Assembly (NCBI GenBank): GCA_965371245.1
Contig: CBDUXT010000003.1
Coordinates: 70,850 to 134,849, forward strand
DNA length: 64,000 nt
Source of the DNA: CBDUXT01 sp965371245
GTDB lineage: Bacteria > Planctomycetota > Phycisphaerae > UBA1845
Direction of reading: 5' to 3'
This document shows, in pieces, positions 35,616 to 44,797 of this stretch. The notes below the pieces were generated by a model that saw nothing but the letters and a program-made list of their open reading frames with translations, did no database searches and had not been told where the DNA came from. How positions within the stretch are numbered: position 1 is the stretch's first letter; the number at the start of each line of letters is the position of its first letter. Position numbers and translations under genes: made by a program.

Positions 35616-35716
35616 TCGGACCCTCTTTGCGTAGGGGGAACCAAGCCTGGATCGCCGACAATACCTGGGAACGCCGTGGCCGCCGCGGCCGAACGAAGAG
35701 TCGGCGCCGCATGGGT

Positions 35717-35894
35717 GTGTGACAGTATTGGCGAGTGGTGCAAATTCATCTTGACGGTGGCAGGCGAAGTCAGAGCCGTGGGCGCAAGCCCACGGACACG
35801 AAGCGAACGATCACAACGCTTCCGCGAAGCCAGACTGGTCACAGGGCTCGCGCCCTGTGCTCGGATACATGCCCGCCGATTCGGTCATCCACCC
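35717..35894 (+). repeat. dispersed repeat A, copy 3
   Basis: Full-length copy in the 334-bp gap between the epimerase and the Wzy-like gene. The second hairpin is perfect here: cacagggc-tcgc-gccctgtg. It ends 56 bp before the start codon at 35950. Confidence 0.85.
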
Positions 35895-35949
35895 GGCGCC
35901 GCGTGGGTAACACGCCATCGGCGCATCGAAGGGCTTGAGGTCCGATAGC

Positions 35950-37338
35950 ATGCTCGGTTTTCTTCTGGTTATCGGCACCTGCCTGGTCGGGTTGGCCGTC
36001 TTGATCAATCCGAAGATCGGTGCGGTCCTTGTCTGGCCGGTGCTGCTTCTTTACCCGCACCTCCTGCTCGAGCGGATGGGTCTCTTGCCGTGGAACATCG
36101 GCCTCGACGACCTGTTCATCTGTTCCTTTTTTCTGATCGTGGTCGTTCGCCGAAACCTGCTCGGGGGGGTTCCTTTGCGGCTGGGGCTGTGCGTTCTCGG
36201 CACGATGTGCTACTTCGCGCTCTGGGCTGTTGCGCACGCCAGCGGATGGCGCATGATGCCCGAGCTGTTCCCCATCGACGTGGTCAAGCCGGTGCTCAAG
36301 TACGGCATCTACGTGCTGTTCGTGTATGTGATGATCCACACCATCGACAACGAGCGAGACCTGAGGCGCAGCGGGCTGGCGTTCGTCGTGTGCATGATGT
36401 TCGCCGGCCTCACCGTCATTCTCCAACAGTACTTTCCCGCGCAGATGGCCATCTTCACCTCGGAGAAAGTGGAAACCCTGCGACGGTGGCACGGCGGCGT
36501 GACCCGCGCGGTCGGTTCGCTCGCCGGCGCGAACACCGCCTGTGCGATTCTGGGCATGGCCGCGATTTTCGCCGTGACGACTGTCCGGACTCAGACCACG
36601 CCGTTGCGACGGGCGCTGCTGGTTGCCAGTGTCCCTATCCTTTTGGCGGCCATGGTCTTGACGGAGTCGCGAACGGGCGCGATCGCACTGGGCATCACCG
36701 TGGTCATCATGGGCTTCGTGAGTCGATCGAAGCTGTACGCATGGGGCATCGTTTGCATGGCCCTTCTGGTGGCGCTGGTGCGCCCGGCACTTCTCATGGA
36801 TTTGTCGGAGCGCTTCGCGGCCATCTACACTACGGACGTCGGCGGGCAGCTCGATCCCAATGCGCAGACGCGGATCGACCTGTGGCGGGAGTATTTCGCG
36901 TCGGCCACGCCGCAGATTCTGTTTCTGGGTCAGGGGCGACTGGTGCCGATTCTTCTGCACGGCTCCCACCCGCATAGTACGTACGTTAGCGCGCTGCTGC
37001 TGCACGGAATCGGAGGCGTCATCTGGTTCGCGGCGTTCTTCGGCATCCTTGTGCGACGCGGGGTGTGGCTCGCGCGATACGCGATTGAGCCGTACCGGTC
37101 CATCGGGTCGGGCGTTCTGTGGGGGATGATGGCCTGGGCGATCGCCGGACTGACCCTGGACATGCTGGTGACCCCCTACCCGCGCTACGTGTATCTGTTC
37201 TTTGCGGTTCTGATTGAGCGGAGCTATGTCCTGGCGCGTGAGGCGCCGCAGCCGCTGGCGGAGCAATCACCCGCGGTTACAGTCGCCGGGTTGGCTCGTT
37301 CCCCCAGCGCGGCGCCTTGGCCTCCGGTCCCCCAGTAA
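35950..37338 (+). CDS. O-antigen ligase/polymerase (Wzy/WaaL-like) membrane protein
   Basis: 462 aa with about ten to eleven membrane helices and one larger periplasmic loop (about residues 285-345) that carries FLGQGRLVPILLHGSHPHSTYVSALLLHG. Such a loop, with Arg and His, is typical of the Wzy_C/O-antigen ligase superfamily that joins undecaprenyl-linked glycans. TESRTGAIALGITVV just before it is another family hallmark. It polymerises or ligates the polysaccharide of this cluster. Start: ATG 35950 with GAGG nine bases upstream; an in-frame TTG at 35935 is less likely. Confidence 0.82.
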   Translation: MLGFLLVIGTCLVGLAVLINPKIGAVLVWPVLLLYPHLLLERMGLLPWNIGLDDLFICSFFLIVVVRRNLLGGVPLRLGLCVLGTMCYFALWAVAHASGWRMMPELFPIDVVKPVLKYGIYVLFVYVMIHTIDNERDLRRSGLAFVVCMMFAGLTVILQQYFPAQMAIFTSEKVETLRRWHGGVTRAVGSLAGANTACAILGMAAIFAVTTVRTQTTPLRRALLVASVPILLAAMVLTESRTGAIALGITVVIMGFVSRSKLYAWGIVCMALLVALVRPALLMDLSERFAAIYTTDVGGQLDPNAQTRIDLWREYFASATPQILFLGQGRLVPILLHGSHPHSTYVSALLLHGIGGVIWFAAFFGILVRRGVWLARYAIEPYRSIGSGVLWGMMAWAIAGLTLDMLVTPYPRYVYLFFAVLIERSYVLAREAPQPLAEQSPAVTVAGLARSPSAAPWPPVPQ

Positions 37339-37370
37339 GCTGCGAGCCCACCCAAGGACGAGAACGGTCA

Positions 37371-38954
37371 ATGCGTCAACGAACCCGCTTGGTCTTCAAT
37401 GCCTCGGTTAACGTGGGGTCGCGCGTGGTGGCCATCGCGACGCGGTTCGTCGTCGTGCCGTTCTCGATCGGTGTGCTGGGGCGGACGCATTACGGCGTGT
37501 GGGTGGTCATCGGGCAGATGCTGGGCTACGCCCGCATTCTCGAGATGGGCATCCGCGCCTCGGTCAGTCGGCAGGTGGCGATGCGCCTGGAACGAGGCGA
37601 ACATGAGTCGCTTGGCCGCCACATCAACACGGCCGTCGCGCACTATTCGATCGCGGGCGTTCTGGTTGCCGCCGCGACGGTGGTCGTGAGCCTTTACTTT
37701 CCCGGATGGTTCGACGTGGAGCCGAGGTTCCACATGGCCGCCAGAACCATGGTGCTGTGTGCCGGGTTCACATTCGCGCTTTCATTGCCGCAGTTCGCCT
37801 ACGAGGGAATCCTGGTCGGGCTGCAACGCTTCGACATCATTGCCGGTACCAACATCGCCTCGGACCTGTTGCGAATGGCGCTGATTCTCCTGCTGCTTCA
37901 GCGCTTTGACGTGGGAGGGGGGATGATCGTTCTGGCCTTGGCCACCGGCGGTTGCGCGCTGATGACCGCCGTGTCGCGAACGTTCGCCGCCAAACGGATC
38001 TACTCGCAAACACCCTTCACCCCATGGCGGGCCGACCGCACGCTGTGGGGGTCGATGGCCACCTATGGCTTCAACACGGTCGTGTATCTGATGGCGGCGA
38101 TGGTCGCGGCCCAGCTCGCGCAGATTCTCATCGGTGTGTTGCTCTCGACCGCGGCCGCGACCGACTTCCGGGTGGCGATGGAGTTGATCCTCGCGGTCCA
38201 CGCCTTCGTGACGGCCTGCGCGCTGGGCATCAGACCGGCCGCCAGCCGCTACGATGGGGCGAACGATGTTGCGACGCTTCGCCGCCTGATGAATCGCACC
38301 ACGCGCTACGTCGGCTGTGTCACGCTTCTTGGCGTCATGGTGCTGACCGTCTTTATTGAACCAGTGCTTCGGCTCTGGCAGGGTGGCAACTATCCCGGTG
38401 AGGATGGGGCCGCCATGCTCTCGAAAATCGCCGTCGCCGGTCGCATCCTGTCGATCGGGTACGCCATGTTCTGGCTCTCCCTGCCGGCGTACAACGTCGT
38501 CAACGGCATGGGGCGCCACCGGTTCCCGGCCGTCATCGCCGGCGCCGCGGGTGTCCTGGCGATGGGCCTGGTCGCGATCTTCGCGGCCAGCCCCGGCACC
38601 GACATCGCACGTGTGGCCTGGGGCGTCACCTTGCCGATGGTACCGGTCTGGGGGCTTGCGATCGTCTGGTATTGCTGCCGAGAGATCAACGAGCCCGTCG
38701 GGACGTTCCTGCGTGAAGGATTGCTGCCGCCGTGTTTGGCCTGCCTTCCCGCGATCGCGTTCGGCGTGGTGGTCAACCACCTTGCGCCGGCCACCGGATG
38801 GGCGCTGTTGATCGTCGAACTCGCCGGCTGCGGGCTGATGGCGGCGGCCGCGAGTTGGTGGATTGTACTGTTGGCGGATGACCGTCAGCACTTCGTGAGT
38901 CTGGCGTCCAACTGGCTCCGCCGTCGCAACGGCCGCGGGGATGGCGAGCGATAA
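37371..38954 (+). CDS. Wzx-like polysaccharide flippase (MOP superfamily)
   Basis: 527 aa, about 14 hydrophobic helices, starting MRQRTRLVFNASVNVGSRVVAIATRFVVVPF, the characteristic first helix of polysaccharide_synt/MATE-like exporters, with LGRTHYGVWVVIGQMLGYARILEMG close behind. It should flip the lipid-linked repeat unit across the inner membrane for the Wzy-like protein next door. The ATG at 37371 is 32 bp past the previous stop; only 3 bp separate it from the next gene, so they form one operon. Confidence 0.85.
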   Translation: MRQRTRLVFNASVNVGSRVVAIATRFVVVPFSIGVLGRTHYGVWVVIGQMLGYARILEMGIRASVSRQVAMRLERGEHESLGRHINTAVAHYSIAGVLVAAATVVVSLYFPGWFDVEPRFHMAARTMVLCAGFTFALSLPQFAYEGILVGLQRFDIIAGTNIASDLLRMALILLLLQRFDVGGGMIVLALATGGCALMTAVSRTFAAKRIYSQTPFTPWRADRTLWGSMATYGFNTVVYLMAAMVAAQLAQILIGVLLSTAAATDFRVAMELILAVHAFVTACALGIRPAASRYDGANDVATLRRLMNRTTRYVGCVTLLGVMVLTVFIEPVLRLWQGGNYPGEDGAAMLSKIAVAGRILSIGYAMFWLSLPAYNVVNGMGRHRFPAVIAGAAGVLAMGLVAIFAASPGTDIARVAWGVTLPMVPVWGLAIVWYCCREINEPVGTFLREGLLPPCLACLPAIAFGVVVNHLAPATGWALLIVELAGCGLMAAAASWWIVLLADDRQHFVSLASNWLRRRNGRGDGER

Positions 38955-38957
38955 TCC

Positions 38958-40217
38958 ATGTTCAACCCTCGCGGGTTGGCGACCGATACGAGCAAGATCG
39001 TGCTGGATCTCGATGTCGAAACGCTGAACCTTCACCACGTGGTGTTCGCTCAGAGCGCCGCCGTCCGTCGAGATGGGCGCACCTGGGTCACGGGGTTTCA
39101 AGACACGAACTTTCGTGCCTACGGACAGCTTGTCCCCGGAACGGTCGTGGTCCTCCCGGAAGACACCGCCCTGGACCCAAGCATCACGGTTCCGCTGGAC
39201 GAGAACGTCACCGCCGCCCTGCTGACCGGGTTCTCCAGCTACGGGTTCTGCCGCCGAGCGCTGTTGTACGGCCGCGTTCGTTCGACGATCCGGCGGCTCG
39301 TCGAGCGCGCTTCCTTCATTCAGATCCAGTTTCCCGGATCGTTCGGATTTGTGGCCGCTTCCTTTGCCGTGGCGATGAACAAGCCGCTGTATGTGTACAT
39401 GCACGGCTCGCTTCAGGATCCACCGGGTACCGTCACGCCCGGCACCTTTCGCACGCGAATCGCCCGGGCGCTGTACTACCAGCGCGCGACGCGGCGACTG
39501 GCGAGGCACGCGCGGTTGCTCCTCTCTGTCAGCTCTCACTTGCACGAAACCTTCCCGCCGTGCGACGCCCCCAAGATTGTTGCTCCCAACAGCCGGATCA
39601 ACGAGGCCGACATCCACCACCGCAACACGGCCTGCACAGGCCCGCTACTCAGGCTCTTTGTCGCCACCCGCATGATCGAATCGAAGGGAATCCATTATCT
39701 GATTCGCGCGGTCAAGCGGCTCGTCGATGGGTCGCGCGACGTTCACCTGCGTGTGGCCGGCGTCGGCGACTACCTTCCGGCGCTACGAAGACTCACCGAG
39801 GAGCTTGGCCTCAAGGCACGGGTCACGTTCCTGGGGGGCGTGGCAACGAGCGAGTCGTTGTGGAAACTCTACCGCGAGGCGGACATTGTCGTGCTGCCAT
39901 CGCTGGGGCACTACGAAGGAACCCCGCGTATGATTATGGAGGCGTGGGCCGCCGGGGCGCCGGTGATCGCCACGACCGTGGGCGGAATCCCCGCAATGAT
40001 GAACCACGAGGAAGACGGGCTGCTGATTTCCCCCGCGGACGAGGCGGCCATCGCGTCGGCGATCGAGCGCATCTGCGACAACGCGGACCTGCGCGAGACG
40101 CTGGTGTCGGGCGCCTACCAGCGCATTTCGGCCATGACGTTCGAGCGGCGCGTGTCGATCCTCCGACGCGCGTTCGCCGATCACCTTCCCGGATTGCTTC
40201 CGGAGTGCGCCGCATGA
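38958..40217 (+). CDS. GT4 glycosyltransferase
   Basis: 419 aa. GT-B fold: the N-terminal half is short on motifs, but the C-terminal half is a clear Glycos_transf_1 domain with RLFVATRMIESKGIHYLIRAV, LRVAGVGDYLPAL, RVTFLGGVATSESLWKLYREADIVVLPS and EGTPRMIMEAWAAGAPVIATTVGGIP. It uses a nucleotide-sugar donor at the cytoplasmic face to extend the polysaccharide. Specificity not predictable. Starts 3 bp after the flippase and overlaps the sulfotransferase start as ATGA. Confidence 0.83.
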   Translation: MFNPRGLATDTSKIVLDLDVETLNLHHVVFAQSAAVRRDGRTWVTGFQDTNFRAYGQLVPGTVVVLPEDTALDPSITVPLDENVTAALLTGFSSYGFCRRALLYGRVRSTIRRLVERASFIQIQFPGSFGFVAASFAVAMNKPLYVYMHGSLQDPPGTVTPGTFRTRIARALYYQRATRRLARHARLLLSVSSHLHETFPPCDAPKIVAPNSRINEADIHHRNTACTGPLLRLFVATRMIESKGIHYLIRAVKRLVDGSRDVHLRVAGVGDYLPALRRLTEELGLKARVTFLGGVATSESLWKLYREADIVVLPSLGHYEGTPRMIMEAWAAGAPVIATTVGGIPAMMNHEEDGLLISPADEAAIASAIERICDNADLRETLVSGAYQRISAMTFERRVSILRRAFADHLPGLLPECAA

Positions 40218-41098
40218 CCCGGGTTATCACGCGGAACTCGCAGTTGCCCCCGCTGCCGCGCCGTCTTCGCAACAAGTGCAGACGGGTATGGTCGGCGCTG
40301 CGGCTCGCCCGACGCAAGGCGCGGTACCGCCGCCGGGACGAACCGGTTGAGACGACGCGGGCTGCGTTCATCGTCGGATGCCAGAGGTCCGGCACCACGA
40401 TGGCGCTGTTCATGTTGAACGAGTCGCTCGACGTGGACGTCTTGAACGAGTCGGACGCACGAGCCTTCGTCGAGTGTCGCATTAAAGACATCGAGACGCG
40501 GCGGCGCCTGCTCGATCGCAGCACGGCAAGCTGCCTGATCTTCAAGCCGGTGTGCGAGTCGCACCGGCTTGACGACCTGTTGCGTGAGCACCCGGGCTCG
40601 CGCGGCATCTGGATGTATCGTGATTACGCCGACGTCGCCAACTCGGCCGTCACCCTTTGGGGCGACACCACCAAGCGGTACATGTTGGATCTATTCAAGG
40701 GTGGCGGCGACTGGGGCGGGTATCAGTGGAACCGGGAGCGTATTAACGACGAATGTCTGGACGAACTGCGCGCCGCCGCCCCTGATGATCCCACGCCACA
40801 CGAAGCGGCCGCACTGTTTTGGTACATGCGAAACCGGACGCTTTTCGAGCAGCCGCTTCTGCACCGACCGGACGTGCTCATCATGCGCTACGAGCCGTTG
40901 GTCGGCGACGCGGACGAAGGCTTTCGTCGGCTGTGCGCGTTCCTGGACGTGGGCTTTTCTCCACGTATGGTACGGCGCGTGTCGAAGGCGTCGGTCGGGC
41001 GGAAGAACCGACCCGCGCTGTGCGATTCCATCGAGGATCTCTGCCGTGGAATGCTCGAACGGCTCGATGCGGCCTGCGCGGACCAGGACCGGGAATGA
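40214..41098 (+). CDS. PAPS-dependent sulfotransferase
   Basis: 294 aa. The 5'-phosphosulfate loop is FIVGCQRSGTTM (residues 53-63) and the 3'-phosphate site is GIWMYRDYADVANS. The C-terminal RYEPLVGDADEGFRRLCAFLD is the usual end of Sulfotransfer_1/3 proteins. It moves sulfate from PAPS to a hydroxyl, here most likely on the sugars of the cluster. The frame is open far upstream, but ATG 40214 overlaps the previous stop (ATGA) and the stop at 41098 overlaps the next ATG. A sulfated exopolysaccharide is inferred, which is common in aquatic planctomycetes. Confidence 0.83.
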   Translation: MTRVITRNSQLPPLPRRLRNKCRRVWSALRLARRKARYRRRDEPVETTRAAFIVGCQRSGTTMALFMLNESLDVDVLNESDARAFVECRIKDIETRRRLLDRSTASCLIFKPVCESHRLDDLLREHPGSRGIWMYRDYADVANSAVTLWGDTTKRYMLDLFKGGGDWGGYQWNRERINDECLDELRAAAPDDPTPHEAAALFWYMRNRTLFEQPLLHRPDVLIMRYEPLVGDADEGFRRLCAFLDVGFSPRMVRRVSKASVGRKNRPALCDSIEDLCRGMLERLDAACADQDRE

Positions 41099-42393
41099 CA
41101 CGGGCTCTGCAGGCGGTCGGCGACGCAAGCGGAGCCCTGGCACCGGAAACACACGGATGCACTCAAACCTTGCGAACCTTGCATAGCAAAGAACCACCAA
41201 CCGTCGTGGCCGCGGACATCTACCCCGACCTGTACGGCGCGCAGCGGTGTCTTCTCTCCCTATATTCGCGCTGGCACGAGGAAGGTCGCTTTCGCCTGCA
41301 CCTGATCTACTTCGTGGAGGGGGCGCTGAGCGAAGCCTTCCGATCGGCCGGGATCCCGGTCACCCGGCTCGACCCCGGTCCGCTGCTCGCTTCGTTCGAC
41401 AAACGACTCCTCACGTTGCGGGCTCGGGACTATGCCAGGCTGGCGCTACACATGTGCAAGTTCAACCGCACCCTCAAGCGCACGTTGCTCGCACTGGGCG
41501 CTGATCTCTTCCATGCCAACACCGATCGCGTGGGCATGATGAGTTTTCCCGGCGCACACGCCGCCCGATGCCCGCTGGTAACCCACCTGCGCCGCGACCG
41601 CTCGTTCGGCTGGCGTGACCGCGTGCTTTATGCAGGCAGCACACAGATCGCGTGGGTCTCGCGCCGCGTCCGCGACGACTTCGCCGACGCACAAGGAATC
41701 GCCCATGCGAAGGGCCGCGTGATCTATGACGGACGCGCGCTGGCCGACCGCAACGCCGCCGACACGACTGCGGAGGTTCTAGCGGAGCTGGGTCTACCGA
41801 AAAATGCCAAGGTGGCACTGGTTGTGGCCGCCTTTGACGAGGCCAAGGATCACGAAATGCTCATCCGCGCCGCTCGAATCGCCTGCCGCGCGGAGCCGAA
41901 GCTGTATGTCCTGCTGGCCGGCTCGGACTTTTCGCCGAACGAGCGAAGGCTCACCAAAATCCGCAGCCTGGCGCAGGCCGCCGGGCTCAGCGACCGAGTA
42001 CTCTTTCTCGGACATCGCACCGATGTGGGTCGCCTGATGCGCGGGGCCGACGTCCTGCTGAGTTCTTCAAAACACGAAGCCCTCGGAGGCGCCATGATCG
42101 AGGCCATCGGATACGGTCTACCCTGCGTGGCCACCGACACCGGGGGCACCGCGGAGATCGTCCCCGACGGGCGGTGCGGCTACCTCGTTCCACGGTACGA
42201 CCACGAGGGCTTGGCGCGTCGAACGATCGACCTACTGCAGGACGCCGAAGCCCGTCAGACGTTCTCGGTCAACGCCCAGGCCCACTTTGACGCCCACTTC
42301 ACCATGGACCGTTGCGCCGAGGAGACGGCCCGTTACTTCGAGGCGATCATCTCGAACGTTGACGAACAAGGCTCCGAGCGCGAGACGACATAG
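41095..42393 (+). CDS. GT4 glycosyltransferase
   Basis: 432 aa from ATG 41095, coupled by ATGA to the sulfotransferase gene. GT-B fold with an N-terminal VVAADIYPDLYGAQRCLLSL and a C-terminal donor domain: VALVVAAFDEAKDHEMLIRAA, VLLAGSD, DRVLFLGHRTDVGRLMRGADVLLSSS and EALGGAMIEAIGYGLPCVATDTGGTAEIV. An unusually long N-terminal stretch of about 35 polar residues precedes the first strand, so the real start may be a little later. Adds a sugar to the polysaccharide; donor unknown. Last gene before a repeat-filled gap. Confidence 0.83.
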   Translation: MTRALQAVGDASGALAPETHGCTQTLRTLHSKEPPTVVAADIYPDLYGAQRCLLSLYSRWHEEGRFRLHLIYFVEGALSEAFRSAGIPVTRLDPGPLLASFDKRLLTLRARDYARLALHMCKFNRTLKRTLLALGADLFHANTDRVGMMSFPGAHAARCPLVTHLRRDRSFGWRDRVLYAGSTQIAWVSRRVRDDFADAQGIAHAKGRVIYDGRALADRNAADTTAEVLAELGLPKNAKVALVVAAFDEAKDHEMLIRAARIACRAEPKLYVLLAGSDFSPNERRLTKIRSLAQAAGLSDRVLFLGHRTDVGRLMRGADVLLSSSKHEALGGAMIEAIGYGLPCVATDTGGTAEIVPDGRCGYLVPRYDHEGLARRTIDLLQDAEARQTFSVNAQAHFDAHFTMDRCAEETARYFEAIISNVDEQGSERETT

Positions 42394-42421
42394 TGCTTCG
42401 ACACAGCTCAACCAGTGGGTT

Positions 42422-42502
42422 GGGTGGCCCATGGCTTTAGCCGTGGGGGACGCGAATCCGGTGACCATTCGAGTCCCCCACCTCTGAAGAGGCGGGCCAC
42501 CC
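42422..42502 (+). repeat. dispersed repeat B, copy 2
   Basis: 81 bp, same ends and same three hairpins as 1083-1163; three substitutions in the loop and long stem only. Found between the GT4 gene and the asparagine synthase-like gene, followed by repeat G. The outer unit seen at 1063-1195 is not present here, though the element is preceded by a similar agtgggttgggtgg. Confidence 0.85.
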
Positions 42503-42516
42503 GTCATCGACCAACC

Positions 42517-42540
42517 GTAGGTCGGGGCATCGACCCGGCA
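42517..42540 (+). repeat. short palindromic repeat G, copy 1
   Basis: 24 bp, gtaggtcggg then catcgacccggca. Other copies: 47101-47124 and 53204-53227 (reverse). The centre can form gggtc-at-gaccc. Confidence 0.65.
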
Positions 42541-42596
42541 GGCCGAGGACCACGCGCGAACCTGGAACGTAGTATCCGTCACGGACGACAAACATC

Positions 42597-44513
42597 ATGT
42601 GTGGCATTGCCGGAATCTGGGGAAACGCGAGCAACGAGCGCCTGACGCGCATGGCCGACGCTCTGCGCCATCGCGGACCCGACGATGACGGTTTCTGGAC
42701 CCACCCCACGGCCGGCATCGGCTTTGCCCATCGGCGGCTCTCGATCATCGACCTTCCCGGCGGTCGCCAGCCGATCGCCAACGAAGATGGCCGGATCGTC
42801 ACGATCTTCAACGGCGAGATCTACAACTACCAAGAGCTTCGCGCCGAACTGATCGGCCGGGGGCACATCTTCACCACCCAAACCGATACCGAGGTCATCG
42901 TTCATCTCTACGAGGAGTTGGGCGAGGGTTTCGTTGCACGGCTGCGCGGGATGTTCGCCATCGCCCTGTGGGACGACACCACGCAACAGCTCCTCCTCGT
43001 GCGCGATCGAGTGGGCAAGAAGCCGCTGTACTTCTCCGACGGCGGCGGTGAGTTCGTCTTCGCCTCGGAGATAGGCGGCGTCCGCGCGGGGATCGATGTG
43101 GCGCTCTCGATCGACTGCCAGGCGCTGGCGGATTATCTCGCGTGGAGCGCCGTTCCCGCGCCGGCGACGATCTATCGGGAGATGCGCGCGGTGGAACCCG
43201 GTCAGCTCATGGTCGTTCGCGACCGGCATATCGCCGGCCGCACGCAGTATTGGCGCCAGGAGCTGTTGCCGAAGGTCGAACTGTCGAAGTACGAGGCCGT
43301 CGAACGGCTGGATCAGACGTTGCGGGAATCGGTCAAGCTGCGCCTCCGGTCCGATGTGCCCGTCGGGTGCTTCCTCTCGGGCGGCATCGACAGCGGCCTG
43401 GTGACCGCGATGGCCGCCCAACTCGCCGGTCGGCGGCTGACCACCATCACCATCGGCTTCGAGGACGACGCATTCGACGAACGCCCGCTGGCCCGGATGG
43501 TCGCGGAGCAGTACGACACCGATCACCATGAGGTGTTGATTCGACCCGACGTGGCGCTTGACCTTCCGCGGATCGCCGCCGCGTACGGTCAGCCGTTCGG
43601 TGACAGCTCCGCCATCCCTTCGTTTTACGTCGCGGAGGCCGCGCGGCGGCATGTGAAGGTTGTGCTCAACGGCGACGGTGCCGACGAACTGTTCGCGGGG
43701 TATCGCAAGTTTGTAGGCGCCTTCTTGACCGGGCAGCTCGCCGGAACGGGCGGATCGTCCCGTGGCGCATGCTGGCGGGCAGTGGCACAGCGGCTCCCAG
43801 CGCCACGCGGATATCGTTCTCCCTATGCGTTCGCGCACCGATTGGTTCGGGGCATGGCGCTCGATCCGTTGCCGCGCTACATGACCTGGTCGATCGATGG
43901 GTTCGATGCGTCTGCGCTTCACGCGCTGGGCGGGTCGGCCGCCGGTGGGGACGGCTCCTTTCTTGACGGCGTGGAAGACAGCGCGCGACTCGCCCGCCCC
44001 ACGCTCGACGGTCCGACCGGTACCGGCTGGATCGACCGGATGCTCGCGACCGACTTCGCCACGATCCTGCCGAATGACCTACTCGTGAAGATCGACATCG
44101 CCACCATGGCGCACGGTCTGGAAGCGCGCTCTCCGTTCCTGGATCACGTCCTGGTTGACACGGTCGCCCGTCTTCCGGAGCGACTGAAGCTAAGCGGCAT
44201 GCGGACCAAGCCGCTCCTCCGCGAGCTGAGCCGTCGCTATCTCCCAACGCCAATTTCGACGGCCCCGAAGCGCGGCTTCGAGGTTCCGCTGGTGCGCTGG
44301 CTACGTGGCGAGCTGCGCGAGCTTGCCGAGGACGTGCTACTTTCGCGGGATGGATTGCTGCATGAGATGTTCGATCGGGCCGCACTGGAGCGCCTACTGC
44401 GAGAAGGCGACGGCCTCGACCCGGCGCGATGGAGCCGGCGCATCTGGTTGCTCTTGATGCTGGGGATGTGGGATATCGTCGTGCATCGCGGACAGACGCC
44501 TCCGCGCCGGTGA
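42597..44513 (+). CDS. asnB: asparagine synthase-like glutamine amidotransferase of the polysaccharide cluster
   Basis: 638 aa. Class II glutaminase domain with nucleophile Cys2 (MCGIAGIWG) and FNGEIYNYQELRAEL, then an ATP-pyrophosphatase synthetase domain with FLSGGIDSGLVTAM (about residues 258-271). It transfers glutamine ammonia to an acyl-adenylate. Homologues of this length sit in exopolysaccharide clusters associated with exosortase A (XrtA) and are thought to amidate sugar acids rather than make asparagine. Neighbouring deacetylase and glycosyltransferases support that reading. Start ATG 42597 is required to expose Cys2. Confidence 0.85.
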   Translation: MCGIAGIWGNASNERLTRMADALRHRGPDDDGFWTHPTAGIGFAHRRLSIIDLPGGRQPIANEDGRIVTIFNGEIYNYQELRAELIGRGHIFTTQTDTEVIVHLYEELGEGFVARLRGMFAIALWDDTTQQLLLVRDRVGKKPLYFSDGGGEFVFASEIGGVRAGIDVALSIDCQALADYLAWSAVPAPATIYREMRAVEPGQLMVVRDRHIAGRTQYWRQELLPKVELSKYEAVERLDQTLRESVKLRLRSDVPVGCFLSGGIDSGLVTAMAAQLAGRRLTTITIGFEDDAFDERPLARMVAEQYDTDHHEVLIRPDVALDLPRIAAAYGQPFGDSSAIPSFYVAEAARRHVKVVLNGDGADELFAGYRKFVGAFLTGQLAGTGGSSRGACWRAVAQRLPAPRGYRSPYAFAHRLVRGMALDPLPRYMTWSIDGFDASALHALGGSAAGGDGSFLDGVEDSARLARPTLDGPTGTGWIDRMLATDFATILPNDLLVKIDIATMAHGLEARSPFLDHVLVDTVARLPERLKLSGMRTKPLLRELSRRYLPTPISTAPKRGFEVPLVRWLRGELRELAEDVLLSRDGLLHEMFDRAALERLLREGDGLDPARWSRRIWLLLMLGMWDIVVHRGQTPPRR

Positions 44514-44677
44514 AACGTCCGACGCGCCGCTCATGTGCCCTTGAGTCACGTCCGATATCTACAGTGGAACAACCCGGCTCGGGAACTGCGCGGGGGGCGA
44601 CCCCTCACCCGGCAAGCCTGGCGCCGTGTTTTGCAAACTCCGCGCGATCTGAGCCGCATGCTTTTGCTTGCGCGGAC

Positions 44678-44707
44678 GTCCGCGCGGGCTGAAGCCCGCG
44701 GCTCGGG
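44678..44707 (+). repeat. palindromic repeat E, copy 2
   Basis: gtccgcgcgggct-gaagcccgcggctcggg, in the 284-bp gap between the AsnB-like gene and the polysaccharide deacetylase; no gene is supported in that gap. Confidence 0.75.
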
Positions 44708-44797
44708 AGGTGATGCACAGTCGTGTTCCTTGAAAGACGCGGCACTGGCTTCGTGTCGGACCGACGCCTCGATCTGATGGAATGAGCCGAAGACCAA

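Noticed and set aside
35839..37266. 475-codon minus-strand open frame
   Set aside because: Arg/His/Gln-rich shadow of the Wzy-like gene on the plus strand; no motif, and it runs through repeat A.
37782..39620. 612-codon minus-strand open frame
   Set aside because: Shadow spanning two clear genes (flippase and GT4); composition typical of antisense frames in GC-rich DNA.
42579..43922. 447-codon minus-strand open frame
   Set aside because: Antisense to the AsnB-like gene, which has an intact Cys2 start and both catalytic domains.
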